64,000 nt of DNA from CAXOVX01 sp964213345 (GTDB lineage Bacteria > Pseudomonadota > Alphaproteobacteria > Rickettsiales > Midichloriaceae), in NCBI GenBank assembly GCA_964213345.1, contig CAXOVX010000022.1, forward strand, positions 7,585 to 71,584, written 5' to 3'. Below, piece by piece: positions 9,779 through 18,851 of this stretch; position 1 is the stretch's first letter, and each line of letters opens with the position of its first letter. The notes below the pieces were generated by a model. The model did not search any database. It was not told the origin of the DNA and saw only the letters and a program-made list of their open reading frames with translations. Position numbers and translations under genes: made by a program.

Positions 9779-10792
9779 GTGGAAAAAATAAGAAATTTGT
9801 TACCAAAGAATTGGTTGGCTCTTATTAGGCCGGCTGAGTATTTTTTGACTAATCTGTCGGGTAATGTTGCTACTTTCAGAGTAGAGCCACTAGAAAGAGG
9901 TTTTGGTATTACTTTGGGTAATGCTTTGAGGCGTATTATGCTGTCTTCTCTCCAGGGAGTAGCAGTAACTGGAGTGCAAATTGAGGGCGTTGATCATGAA
10001 TATTCAACTGTTGAGGGTGTGAAAGAAGACGTAGTAGATATAATTCTGAACTTGAAATCTGTAGTTATTAGGGCAGATATTATAGAGAAACAAGTAGTTA
10101 CTCTCAAAGCAAAGGGGCCGTGTGTGGTGACAGCTGGGCATATAGAAACTATTAACGATGTGGAGATAGTGAATCCTGACGCTGTGATTTGCCACTTAGA
10201 TAAAGGTGCAGAATTGAGTATGCGACTATATATCAGTAGTGGAAAGGGGTACATTCCTGCAGAGCATCATAAAACACAGGAAGATTGTGTTATTGGTTTG
10301 ATTCCGATAGATGCAATATTCTCCCCTGTAAGGAGAGTTACCTACAAGGTAGAAAATAGCCGTGTTGGAGCTGAGACAGAATTCGATCGCTTGCACTTAA
10401 TAATTGAAACTGATGGCAGTATAACACCTGATTTATCATTGTCTTTAGGGGCAAAAATCCTACAAGAACAGTTAAAAGTATTTATTGGATTCCAAGATAT
10501 AGAGCCTATAAAAGAAATAGAAGATAGTAAATTGCCATTCGATCCTAAGTTATTAATAAAAGTTGAGAATTTAGAATTATCAGTGCGTTCTCAAAATTGT
10601 TTAAAAAATGAAAATATCATTTATATAGGAGATCTTGTCACAAAGACGGAAGTACGCATGCTACAAACTCCCAATTTTGGCAAAAAGTCATTGAATGAAA
10701 TTAAGGATTTGTTAGTTAAGATGAAGCTAAGATTTGGCAAGGATGCACAGGGATGGCCACCTGAGAATGTTGAGGACGTTGCCAAAAAATAG
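9779..10792 (+). CDS. rpoA: DNA-directed RNA polymerase alpha subunit
   Basis: This 337-residue protein starts at GTG. The N-terminal dimerisation domain runs to about residue 235, with VEPLERGFGITLGNALRR, MLSSLQGVAVTGVQIEG and GYIPAEHH. The C-terminal DNA- and activator-binding domain lies around 260-325, with NLELSVRSQNCL and TPNFGKKSLNEIKDLL. It nucleates assembly of the polymerase core. rplQ, which normally follows rpoA, is missing: the next feature is a terminator-like hairpin and then a tRNA. Confidence 0.97.
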   Translation: MEKIRNLLPKNWLALIRPAEYFLTNLSGNVATFRVEPLERGFGITLGNALRRIMLSSLQGVAVTGVQIEGVDHEYSTVEGVKEDVVDIILNLKSVVIRADIIEKQVVTLKAKGPCVVTAGHIETINDVEIVNPDAVICHLDKGAELSMRLYISSGKGYIPAEHHKTQEDCVIGLIPIDAIFSPVRRVTYKVENSRVGAETEFDRLHLIIETDGSITPDLSLSLGAKILQEQLKVFIGFQDIEPIKEIEDSKLPFDPKLLIKVENLELSVRSQNCLKNENIIYIGDLVTKTEVRMLQTPNFGKKSLNEIKDLLVKMKLRFGKDAQGWPPENVEDVAKK

Positions 10793-10840
10793 GCAGAAGA
10801 GAATAATATAGCTGCCTGAGTTTTGTTACTTTTTTTATTT
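10791..10840 (+). terminator. possible rho-independent terminator after rpoA
   Basis: AGGCAG at 10791-10796 can pair with CTGCCT at 10812-10817 across a 15-base loop, followed by the T-rich run TTTTGTTACTTTTTTTATTT. The stem overlaps the rpoA stop codon and is short, so the call is moderate. Confidence 0.45.
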
Positions 10841-11067
10841 GAGCAGGAGAGTTGTAGTTTGGTGAAGTGCGGTATGTGACACTTGCCAACACCAAGTTTT
10901 AGATCTTTGATGGGTTAGTTCTTAATCCTTCAGAATTTTGAATCGATGAAAAGGCGGAATTGGATAGTTGGTAGATCATGTCATCCAAAATAGGGATAGT
11001 GCAAATTGACTTTCCTAAGTTCGTACTGTACCGTTTTTTTGCAAAATTTTTAGTGATTTTTCCTTTA

Positions 11068-11144
11068 GTGCTCGTAGCTCAGTAGGATAGAGCAAGTGCC
11101 TTCTAAGCACTAGGTCGGGGGTTCGAATCCCTCCGGGCATGCCA
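11068..11144 (+). tRNA. tRNA-Arg (anticodon UCU), CCA encoded
   Basis: A full cloverleaf can be drawn. The acceptor stem GTGCTCG pairs with CGGGCAT (a G-T pair at position 1). The D arm contains AGCTCAGTAGG, the anticodon stem is AGTGC/GCACT, and the loop CTTCTAA carries TCT at 11102-11104. The T arm is GGGGGTTCGAATCCCTCC. The discriminator G at 11141 is followed by a genomic CCA at 11142-11144. It reads AGA/AGG arginine codons. Confidence 0.93.
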
Positions 11145-11342
11145 ACGTTCTTGTGTAGTAAATACGTCGTAAATCATGAGAACAGAGTCTCCATTTTTAC
11201 CTTTAGGTTTCTTAGAGCAATCGTATAAAGTTCTTTAGGATGCTTTGTAATAGACCCTTTGCATAACTAAAAATTCAACTTAAAAATATAAGATCAAAAC
11301 GTAATCTGAAACGTTTTCTGTGATTTTTATATTGAACTTTTT
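11145..11342. other. spacer with an IS-end-like sequence
   Basis: No gene is visible. The string AGACCCTTTGCATAACTAA near 11253 resembles the outer ends of IS5-type elements, and a related GCTTGCATAAC occurs near 24288. It may be the stub of a lost insertion sequence. Confidence 0.35.
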
Positions 11343-12298
11343 AACCCGAACTAAGGCTAAGGAATGAATAATATGTTGCAATAAGATGGACATATGATAT
11401 CTGTTTGAAAAAGCCGATAAAGCCCAACAAAACAGGAATCATATGGCAATAGAGTTGATGATTTTTGCAAAGGATTTATAATTTGGTGGGAAATACATTT
11501 GTTGAGTTCTAGAATAAATCAGCGTAACAGGCGTAAAAGTGGGCATATGAGTCTTAGCGAGATAGTAACTATAACTAAACTTACTCTATTAGGCTACCAA
11601 GAAAGTAAGTTTAGTTGTTTTAAATATTACTATCAATATGTGTATGTAAAACACCGGAGAGATTTCAAAAATTTATTGTTGTATGATAGGTAGCCGTATT
11701 GAAGCGTATTTTGCCTATATTATGCTGCTTATTTGCAATGCATTAGGAGAGCCAATACTTGAGACGTGTAAGGCTCTACGTGGCAGTAGACATAAGGTTT
11801 TTCGTGGAATTACCATAAAAAGAATAACAAGCACTAGCTGGTTTTATGGTCTAAAATAAAAAACAATTTTCAATGATAGAAGCGAATATGTTTCCATAAG
11901 AATTACACCCGGTAATGTTGACGACAGAATGCCTGTCTTGACCTTGGCAAAGGGTTTGTGGGGGTAATTATTTGGCGATAAAGGATATGTCTCAGAATAA
12001 TTAGCAACACAGCTATTGAATCAAGATTTGTTGCTCATTACAAGGCTTAAGAAGAACATGAAAAATAAATTATTACTCTTACTCCTACAAGATAAGTTTT
12101 TGCTCTATAAACGTACAATTGTTGAGACTATTTTCGACAAACTCAAGCAATTTCAAAGACTATGGCACTCTACTTTCAGATCCGTAAAAAATGCTTCTTG
12201 TAATCTTATGGCTTGTTTGATTCCATACCAATTATCTCTCTATAAAACCCACTATCTCTACCACTATTATCTTGTAAGCTTATCCTTACTTCGGGGTT
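11343..12298 (+). mobile_element. decayed IS982-family insertion sequence, copy A
   Basis: The left end AACCCGAACTAAGGCTAAG and the right end CTTATCCTTACTTCGGGGTT (12279-12298) are inverted copies, enclosing 956 bp, a usual IS982 length. The transposase frame is broken by stops and frameshifts. Pieces recognisable in order are CYVDDFCKGFI-like DNA near 11460, SLSEIVTITKL, YQESKFSCFKYYY, RITPGNVDDR near 11900, FGDKGYVS, LLLITRLKKNMKNKLL and RTIVETIFDKLKQFQR near 12110. Copy B at 50962 is the closest relative in the window. It is certainly inactive. Confidence 0.85.
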
Positions 12299-12334
12299 TT
12301 TAAGCACACCCGGTAACATTTTCACACCCTATAG

Positions 12335-13376
12335 TCAAATGAAAATAGTAGTAACGATGATTAAAAATGAAGATTTTAATTTTTACTAAGGTGGAAATAG
12401 TGGGTAGGCCATGTAGCAAAGATTTTAGAGAGATAGCACCTAAATAGATTGATGAAGCGGACATAGAGAAGAAGTATGTATGACGCGGGATTAGCGAGGA
12501 ATAGGTATCTAGATGAAACAGTATGAAGAAAAAAGTGGTGATGCGAGCCCAAAGAAGAAGGATAATAAGCCAACTAAAGTGAATTATGAGCGGTTAGAGC
12601 GGGATTTTTTTCAAAACGCCCACGTTGTTCGCACTGCAGGATTCAGGTTCAGCCATGTAGATTACTACCTCTTTTGCCTTTACCATTGCGCTCCTAGTGC
12701 TTATTAAAAAATGGGACTTGATATTAATTACGGGGAAATCCGAATTTGACACAGAAAGAAATAGGTGCGATGGTCGAAATGACTGCAACTGGCATATATT
12801 GTGCCTTTCAAAGGATGGGGGGTGTTTTCAAAAAAAAGAACACTTTACAAAGAAGTGGACCCCCGAGACAAAAGAAGGGTTTTTAGAGAAAATATCACCA
12901 ATATCTCAAGATAATTTGGTGTATCTTGACGAAAGTGGAATACAGAAATATCTTTATAAAGAGCGTGGATATGCGAAAAAAGGGCAAGAAATATACGATT
13001 TATCTCAGGTAGAAGATATTCGAAGGAAAACTTTATGACTGATTATAGCAGCAATATGCTACAAGGAAACTTGCGATACAAAGTTATTCGAATCTGATAC
13101 CTGCGTTAAAGCCTGATCAGACGGTCATCATGGAAACGCTAGCTTCCGTAAATTACAAAATACAAGAAAAATAATAGAAGAGGCAAAATGTCATCTGTTA
13201 TTTTTACCTCCTTATTCATCAGATTTGAATCCAATCGAGAAATTTTTGGCCAATTTAAAAGCGTAGGTAGGCAAAATATTGGATAAATACTCTTCTTTCT
13301 TTTCTTTAGCAGATGCTGTGGACGCGGCCTTCAAAGGCCAACCCGTTTTCGTTTAACTATAAAGCTTGGTTAGACA
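12335..13376 (+). mobile_element. decayed IS630-family transposase, interrupted by an M1 element
   Basis: The N-terminal part begins near 12400 (VGRPCSKDFRE) and runs to PKKKDNKPTKVNYERLERD near 12600. M1 copy 3 then interrupts it. The frame resumes near 12735 with LTQKEIGAMVEMTATGIYCA, and NLVYLDESGIQKYLYKERGY near 12910-12975 carries the first catalytic Asp. After further frameshifts it ends with LPPYSSDLNPIEKFLANLKA near 13205-13262, which holds the last Asp/Glu, and LADAVDAAFK near 13310. Several stops and shifts make it a pseudogene. Internal start codons inside it are not real gene starts. Confidence 0.85.
12597..12726 (-). repeat. M1 element, copy 3, inside the IS630 remnant
   Basis: The reverse-oriented core CCATTGCGCTCCTAGTGCTT and the end AAAAAATGGGACTTGATAT match M1. 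The IS630 reading frame can be followed on both sides, so the element jumped into an existing IS630 copy. Its right end (near 12600) is eroded. Confidence 0.75.
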
Positions 13377-13427
13377 ATAATAATAGATAGCGCTGGCATG
13401 CGGCTCAGACCTAAGAACCCCTTTTTG

Positions 13428-13731
13428 GAGAATTCTCAGCGGGACAAAAAAACTATGGATTTGATATCTGGTAGGCCTATAGAGGCCCTCCTTATTGCAG
13501 ACAGGATATGACAAAACTAGCGCGTCCAAGTTGTAATTCCACACCTCGTAGCCATAAAAAAATACTCCGCGAACATGGTACCAAACTTTATAACGCACTT
13601 TATAAAGAAAGAAATTTAATCGAAGGCTTAATAAGCTCAAGTATTTTCGCGGAGTTGCTACACGTTACGATAAATTGGCTATAACACTCCTATCTTTTCT
13701 TTATATGGATATACTCATTTGGCTAAAATAA
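13428..13731 (+). pseudogene. C-terminal remnant of an IS5-family (IS427-group) transposase
   Basis: Pieces spread over frames give the typical IS427-group C-terminus: RPIEALLIADRI, VQVVIPHLVA, then ALYKERNLIEG, and finally RGVATRYDKLAITLLSFLY-type sequence ending WLK and a TAA at 13729-13731. The YKERNLIE block holds the last catalytic Glu of the DDE set. Stops and frameshifts show it is dead. It is followed within 10 bp by the right half of an M1 element. Confidence 0.75.
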
Positions 13732-13740
13732 ATGTCGACA

Positions 13741-13787
13741 GAGCCCAAATCCTACAACGTGGGCGTCAAAAAGGGGAATTGGTATTA
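13741..13787 (+). repeat. M1 element right half, copy 4
   Basis: Only CCCAAATCCTACAACGTGGG through AAAAAGGGGAATTGGTATTA is left. It abuts the IS427-group remnant. It also encodes the last codons and the stop of the M23 peptidase on the other strand. Confidence 0.75.
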
Positions 13788-15346
13788 TAGGCAACAACAT
13801 AACTTTCTTGATCCTGACCACCGCTAACAATATTGTCTACCTTGCACTGCCGTTGTTTAAAAGCCACAAGCTGATGCGCAGCCAAGGCAGGGCCTGCATT
13901 CAGTAATACAGACTTAGTAGGATTAATCGGATTACCATTTTCATGCAATTCAAAATGTAAATGAGAGCCTGTAGATAATCCCGTATTGCCTACATAACCT
14001 ACTAAATCTCCTTGCTTAATTTTGGCCCCTGCCTGCATACTCTTGGCAAATCTATCCAAATGCGCATATAATGTCGCATACTTTGCATTATGTTGTATCT
14101 TTACATGCTTACCAAAATGACCCTGATATTTGACTGACTCAATTACACCATCACCTGCAGCTAACACCGGAGCGCCATGCGGAGCTTTATAATCCAATCC
14201 TTTATGCGCCCTAGAATACCCTAAAATAGGGTGATACCGTACACCATAACCAGAACTTATCCTAGCACTTTTAACGGGCGTCTTAAGCAGGGCCTTTCTA
14301 ATATTAGTACCATCTTTGTGAAAATAATCAAACGCGCCACCTTCAAAGTCATAACGATAAATTTCTAAAGCTTTTCCCTTCTCTGTTAAAGAGGCATACA
14401 ATATTTTAGGTTTATTTGCAGTTGCATCATAAAGTATCTTAAACTCGCTGCCATTCTTTATATCACGCTGAAAATCCACACTATAACTAAATAATCTTAT
14501 GTATTCAGTTAATATAGAATGCGGCACACCTGCGCTTTTAGCAGCATTACTAAAATTACCTCTTACTACTCCCGAAACTATGTTCCCATTGATATTTGCG
14601 ACTCTCTTATTGATAGCATTGCTAACATTTTTAGCTGTGTTATTGGTCCCAATCCCCTCAATCACGAGGGCAGAAGCATCATTAACACTATGCTTCGAAT
14701 AGACATCTTCCTGCTTAGTTTTTACTTGCGCAACATACGATCTTTGCTTTTCATCAAGCCTAATTTGAATCAATTTATTACAAATTTCTAGATTAACACT
14801 ACCAACTCTAGGCCTCACTTCACCGCCATAGGCGCCATGCTTACTCGCTAAAATTACAACATTAACACTCTGACCTACCTTAAGCTGAGACAACTTATAC
14901 ACCTTATCTACAGCTTTGGCGATCAAGTGACTACTAGCATTCTGTATACCAGCCTTTATTAGAACACTGTATAATGTATCGCCATCGGCAAGAATAACCG
15001 TTGTTACGTTCCGATTAACATCTTGTGTCGCAGCATTCTTAGCTGTGCCTCTCTTTTCACTTGTTTTTGTGACACTTTTATTATTAGCTCCGCCAGCAAT
15101 CATTATTCCATCTTTACCCTTAGTAGCTGTATCAGGTTGGAGATTGCTTAATCTTATATCCCTACCTCTTTCAGAGGAAGCACCACCATCCACAGCCACA
15201 CACTGATCGCTATATAGCGCACGCTCCTTCACGTACAAAACTAAGTTCAGCATCACTATAAAAATGGAAGCAAGTACAACAGCAAAAAGAACGACAGAAT
15301 CACGGATTAGAGTATAGCCTCTTTTAATACTACCAATAGCTACCAT
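13766..15346 (-). CDS. M23-family (LytM-type) peptidoglycan metallopeptidase
   Basis: This 526-residue protein has one N-terminal transmembrane segment (about residues 18-38, VVLFAVVLASIFIVML) and a periplasmic middle region with a LysM-like or OapA-like part (VTTVILADGDTLYSVLIKAG). The C-terminal M23 domain spans about residues 360-485. Zinc ligands are visible in AHKGLDYKAPHG near 378 and HLHFELHENG near 463, with the substrate loop YAHLDRF between. It should cleave peptide cross-links or activate amidases at division. The final residues YNTNSPF and the stop come from the M1 half-element, so the original C-terminus was probably replaced. The catalytic domain is intact. Confidence 0.88.
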   Translation of the reverse strand: MVAIGSIKRGYTLIRDSVVLFAVVLASIFIVMLNLVLYVKERALYSDQCVAVDGGASSERGRDIRLSNLQPDTATKGKDGIMIAGGANNKSVTKTSEKRGTAKNAATQDVNRNVTTVILADGDTLYSVLIKAGIQNASSHLIAKAVDKVYKLSQLKVGQSVNVVILASKHGAYGGEVRPRVGSVNLEICNKLIQIRLDEKQRSYVAQVKTKQEDVYSKHSVNDASALVIEGIGTNNTAKNVSNAINKRVANINGNIVSGVVRGNFSNAAKSAGVPHSILTEYIRLFSYSVDFQRDIKNGSEFKILYDATANKPKILYASLTEKGKALEIYRYDFEGGAFDYFHKDGTNIRKALLKTPVKSARISSGYGVRYHPILGYSRAHKGLDYKAPHGAPVLAAGDGVIESVKYQGHFGKHVKIQHNAKYATLYAHLDRFAKSMQAGAKIKQGDLVGYVGNTGLSTGSHLHFELHENGNPINPTKSVLLNAGPALAAHQLVAFKQRQCKVDNIVSGGQDQESYVVAYNTNSPF

Positions 15347-15626
15347 TGTGCTCCACTTACAACATTACAATTAAGAACAAAATCCGACAACACACTGAAG
15401 ATACCCAACAACCTACTACCTCCACCAATCCACGACATAAACAACCCTCCATCGACTCAGCCAAAACCTACACATCCCAACAAATAACCGAATACAAAAA
15501 CGACACCCTAACTACACAAAGCCGGCAGGACACACCAAAACCCCCCAGTATCCATACTGACAAAAAGACGACACAAACAGACTTACAGGATCAGATCCGG
15601 TAAAAGCACAAAACCCAAAGTGCAAC
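15347..15626. other. non-coding spacer, A/C-rich on the plus strand
   Basis: This 280-bp stretch between rpsH and the M23 gene is strongly strand-asymmetric: A/C-rich on plus, so T/G-rich in the rpsH transcript direction. An 85-codon open frame on the plus strand is low complexity (Thr, Gln, Lys, Pro) and most likely a composition artefact. No element copy is seen. It resembles the rpsM-rpsK spacer in base skew. Confidence 0.45.
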
Positions 15627-16016
15627 TTAAAAAACCTCAAATAACACTTCTCCCCCTACGTTCTCCGCCCTGGCTACATCATCAGACAAAACGCCCTTAG
15701 AAGTAGACAAAACCTTTATACCCAAGCCTCCACGTTTTTTCTGTAGATCCCCTATCTTTGAATAGACACGACAACTAGACTTAGAGATCATTTTTATCTC
15801 ACTAATAACGGGCACATCTTTGCTGTACTTAAGCTCTATCTTCACAAAATTTACACCCTGTCTCTCCTCAAACCTCTCATACTCCTTTATATACCCTTCA
15901 AATTTCAAAACCTTCATCGAATCTACAACCAATTTTGAAAATGGGACAACCACAAACCCATGCTGAGCCGCCTGGGCGTTCCTAATTCTTGTTAAGGTGT
16001 CGGCTAAGTGTTTCAT
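15627..16016 (-). CDS. rpsH: 30S ribosomal protein S8, orphan gene
   Basis: This 129-residue S8 binds 16S rRNA helix 21 and autoregulates the spc operon in other bacteria. The start MKHLADTLTRIRNAQAA and the C-terminal signature (KKRGGLGIKVLSTSKGVLSD, ARAENVGGEVLFEVF) are typical. It normally lies between rpsN and rplF. Here neither neighbour is a ribosomal gene: tilS is upstream and the M23 gene downstream. The spc operon has therefore been broken and this gene relocated or stranded. Confidence 0.95.
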   Translation of the reverse strand: MKHLADTLTRIRNAQAAQHGFVVVPFSKLVVDSMKVLKFEGYIKEYERFEERQGVNFVKIELKYSKDVPVISEIKMISKSSCRVYSKIGDLQKKRGGLGIKVLSTSKGVLSDDVARAENVGGEVLFEVF

Positions 16017-16106
16017 GCCAATTTCTCACAAACCTATAAATTACATCCGTATGTTAGACGAATGGTAGCTCAATAATAAATAAAATTCTACATCTTTTTT
16101 ATTTCT

Positions 16107-17603
16107 TTACTTAAAAATCCATTGAGTTTTAAATCTGGCCCGTATTTTTGGTAATGCTGAATTCTTTGTTACGTAACGCTTATCAGCAATATTAAGCAAC
16201 GGGTATAAAATTGGTTTATTACTTTCTGCATACACCACAGGCATTGTCATCAAAGCTTCATTGCAAAATAGTAGCAAATTAATACCACCAACACGCTGAC
16301 CTAATTCTTTCTTAACGTATTGTAGCGCGTCTGCTGAGATGGGAGCAACATACAATTGATTCACTTCTTCGCCAACACTGCAACAACTAACCACGATCTC
16401 TCTTTTAAAGAATATCCTGCTATCCCATAATAATTCTTGGCCTGGCATCAGTTCATACTTCCCTACATCCACAAACTTCAACTCTTTAAAAAATAGGATA
16501 GACTTTGTGCTATCAGTATTTTTATCAAAAATTCTAATTATTTTACATTTACCTAATGTTGCATTCTTAAAATTTTTTATATCCCAAAGCTGCATTAATA
16601 AGAGCTCTAGGCTACGTAATCGTGTACAATACTCATTTCCCCCAACATACTGCAAGATATATCTTAGCATCCTTAAAGCTATTTCAGAATGCAAATTCAT
16701 AAATTCATTACAGTCCAGTAAAACACTACCTATCTCAGAAATTTTACATAAATTAGCTAATTTTTCGTGTAATACAGTCTCTATATAATTATGAGCACGC
16801 GCCGCATTTTCAGACAATAATACTAATCTGTTGACCAACATTTCATTAGATTGAATAACTTGATGCGTGGTAAAAGAATTCAGTAATACGCGCAATTTAG
16901 CTCTATCATATTTTGCACTAGTATTACTTGGATCGTCTACCCAATGTAATTCATAAAAATTTAGGATTTTTTCTATGACTTCACGTCTAAATATCAATAA
17001 AGGGCGCAATATTATAATATCATTCATATAATTTATTTCTGGTATCCCGCAAATACCACCAATTCCACTTCCACGTAGTATCCTGAGCAAAACAGTTTCT
17101 GCCTGATCATCTTTATTGTGCGCGGTACATAAATATCTAATATTATATTTTAAACAGTAATTGGTAAGTAAGTTATATCGTGCATGCCTAGCATGATAAT
17201 GTACATTGCTTTTGGGTTTACATTCTTCCCAGCGTAATACATGGCTTTCTATTTTCATCCTATCTTGTAGATAATTGCGCACTTGATATGCCTCTTCCGC
17301 TGAATCATCACGCAATCCGTGATCTACTATTAGCGCAATCACTTGTACATTACGTTGTTTTTGCAACATGTGCATTAACCAAGCCATACACGTACTATCA
17401 GCTCCTCCAGAAACGGCTATGGCAAAAATTGCTGCATCCCCATAACAATAACTTTTGGAAGATAACCTTACTTGAAAATCAAGTAATTTTCGAAAATTAT
17501 CGAAAAATGACTGGCATAACTGCTCTACTTCTTTTTTTTGAAGATTTGGCACGAAACCACATAGAATTATTATGGTTAGTTCTGAAAATAATCTTTCAGC
17601 CAC
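16107..17603 (-). CDS. tilS: tRNA(Ile)-lysidine synthase
   Basis: This 498-residue protein makes lysidine at the wobble C of tRNA-Ile(CAU) using ATP and lysine. The PP-loop motif AVSGGADSTCMAW lies near residues 63-75. It is followed by LIVDHGLRDDSAEEA, TAHNKDDQAETVLLRILRGSG and PLLIFRREVIEKIL, all N-terminal TilS blocks. The C-terminal half is divergent, as usual. The first ATG overlaps the end of ftsA by 28 bp. A later start is possible because the first 50 residues carry no family motif. It probably shares a transcript with ftsQ-ftsA. Confidence 0.93.
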   Translation of the reverse strand: MAERLFSELTIIILCGFVPNLQKKEVEQLCQSFFDNFRKLLDFQVRLSSKSYCYGDAAIFAIAVSGGADSTCMAWLMHMLQKQRNVQVIALIVDHGLRDDSAEEAYQVRNYLQDRMKIESHVLRWEECKPKSNVHYHARHARYNLLTNYCLKYNIRYLCTAHNKDDQAETVLLRILRGSGIGGICGIPEINYMNDIIILRPLLIFRREVIEKILNFYELHWVDDPSNTSAKYDRAKLRVLLNSFTTHQVIQSNEMLVNRLVLLSENAARAHNYIETVLHEKLANLCKISEIGSVLLDCNEFMNLHSEIALRMLRYILQYVGGNEYCTRLRSLELLLMQLWDIKNFKNATLGKCKIIRIFDKNTDSTKSILFFKELKFVDVGKYELMPGQELLWDSRIFFKREIVVSCCSVGEEVNQLYVAPISADALQYVKKELGQRVGGINLLLFCNEALMTMPVVYAESNKPILYPLLNIADKRYVTKNSALPKIRARFKTQWIFK

Positions 17604-18805
17604 TTTAAAACATTGTTGAACTTTGACCCATTACCATACATATTTTTACGCTCTTGCATATTATCTACAACGTGCATCAACATGCCTATAGCAGCACCAA
17701 ATTCCAAAGTATTGACTCCATCTATCCCTTCTATACTCTTTGAATATCCAATACGCACTTTACTAGAAAAAAGATGTGCTGTCAGCTCTCTTAGCCCAGA
17801 TATTCTCGCCCCGCTTCCAGCGATCACTACCTTACCATATATTTTAATATTATTTGCCTCTAACTTATGCACCACTAATTCCAATATCTCATCAATACGT
17901 GCACGTATAATTTCTATAAGTAAATGGCGACTAATTAGGACAGAATCACATTCTACTTCCTCATCTACCGCTTTGAGTTCAAAGACATCCTTAATATCAG
18001 AGTCTGTCATAATAACAGCGCCATAAAGATTTTTTACTCTCTCTGCATCCGCAAGACTTATGCACAACCCCTTAGCTATATCATTAGTAACGTTCACACC
18101 ACCCAAGGGTACACCATCCGTATATATAACATAATTATTTTCAAAAATTGTAATTGAAGTGCTACCTGCCCCAAACTCAATCAAAGTAACTCCCAACTGC
18201 ATTTCATCTTCGGTTAAACAAGCCATTCCTGTAGCATAAGCTCCCGAAATGTAGCCTTGTACTTCTAAACTACATTTAGTAATACAGCTGGAAAAATTAA
18301 GCAAATTATTAGTTGGCGTCGATATCATGTGTAAGTTACATGCTAATTTATCTCCATGCAGTCCAAGTGGACTCGTTATACCGTGATTCCCATCTAATAT
18401 GTAGTTGTACACAAACGTATGTAGTATCTCAATTGACTGTTGCTGATATCGCTCAAGCGCTCCAAACAGCAGCCTATTTAGGTCTTTGTAATTTATCTCC
18501 CTTCCTGTAACTGAAATTTCTGAAAAGACTCTTTGTGATAATAAGCTATTAGAGGCAATGCTAGCGTAAATTTTTTTTATTTTTTCACCTGCAGCAGTTT
18601 CAGCAGCCTCTACTGCCTGTGTAATGCTACTCTCCACTGCCCTAATATCTGTTATGATTCCAGCCCTTACCCCGTAACTTACATTATGACCGATCCCTAT
18701 AACTTCGAATTTTCCATAGTTACTTACTTTGGCTATTAGGCATACAATTTTAGAGCTACCTATGTCCAGTACAGCAATAATATTCCCACGTTGTTTTAGT
18801 ATCAT
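17576..18805 (-). CDS. ftsA: cell division protein FtsA
   Basis: This 409-residue actin-like ATPase tethers FtsZ to the membrane. Phosphate-binding loops are visible: VLDIGSSKIVCLIAKV at residues 13-28, and GVTLIEFGAGSTSITIFENN with the second loop near 210. The SHS2-type 1C region (KKIYASIASNSLLSQRV) and VVIAGSGARISGLREL near 330 are also present. The C-terminal amphipathic helix is plausible (NNVLKWLKDYFQN). It lies directly after ftsQ, in the standard dcw order. ftsZ is not next to it: the next gene is tilS. Confidence 0.95.
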   Translation of the reverse strand: MILKQRGNIIAVLDIGSSKIVCLIAKVSNYGKFEVIGIGHNVSYGVRAGIITDIRAVESSITQAVEAAETAAGEKIKKIYASIASNSLLSQRVFSEISVTGREINYKDLNRLLFGALERYQQQSIEILHTFVYNYILDGNHGITSPLGLHGDKLACNLHMISTPTNNLLNFSSCITKCSLEVQGYISGAYATGMACLTEDEMQLGVTLIEFGAGSTSITIFENNYVIYTDGVPLGGVNVTNDIAKGLCISLADAERVKNLYGAVIMTDSDIKDVFELKAVDEEVECDSVLISRHLLIEIIRARIDEILELVVHKLEANNIKIYGKVVIAGSGARISGLRELTAHLFSSKVRIGYSKSIEGIDGVNTLEFGAAIGMLMHVVDNMQERKNMYGNGSKFNNVLKWLKDYFQN

Positions 18806-18851
18806 AACTAGTTACTTTGCTTGTAGTATAAACTGCATCGTATTGTACCCA

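Noticed and set aside
12697..13038. 113-codon open frame as an independent gene
   Set aside because: It is the middle of a broken IS630 transposase; the apparent start lies in M1 DNA.
13353..13640. 95-codon minus-strand open frame
   Set aside because: The plus strand here encodes IS427-group transposase fragments; the minus frame has no family features.
15346..15603. 85-codon Thr/Gln/Lys-rich open frame
   Set aside because: Composition matches the A/C skew of the spacer; there is no ribosome-binding site and no recognisable domain.
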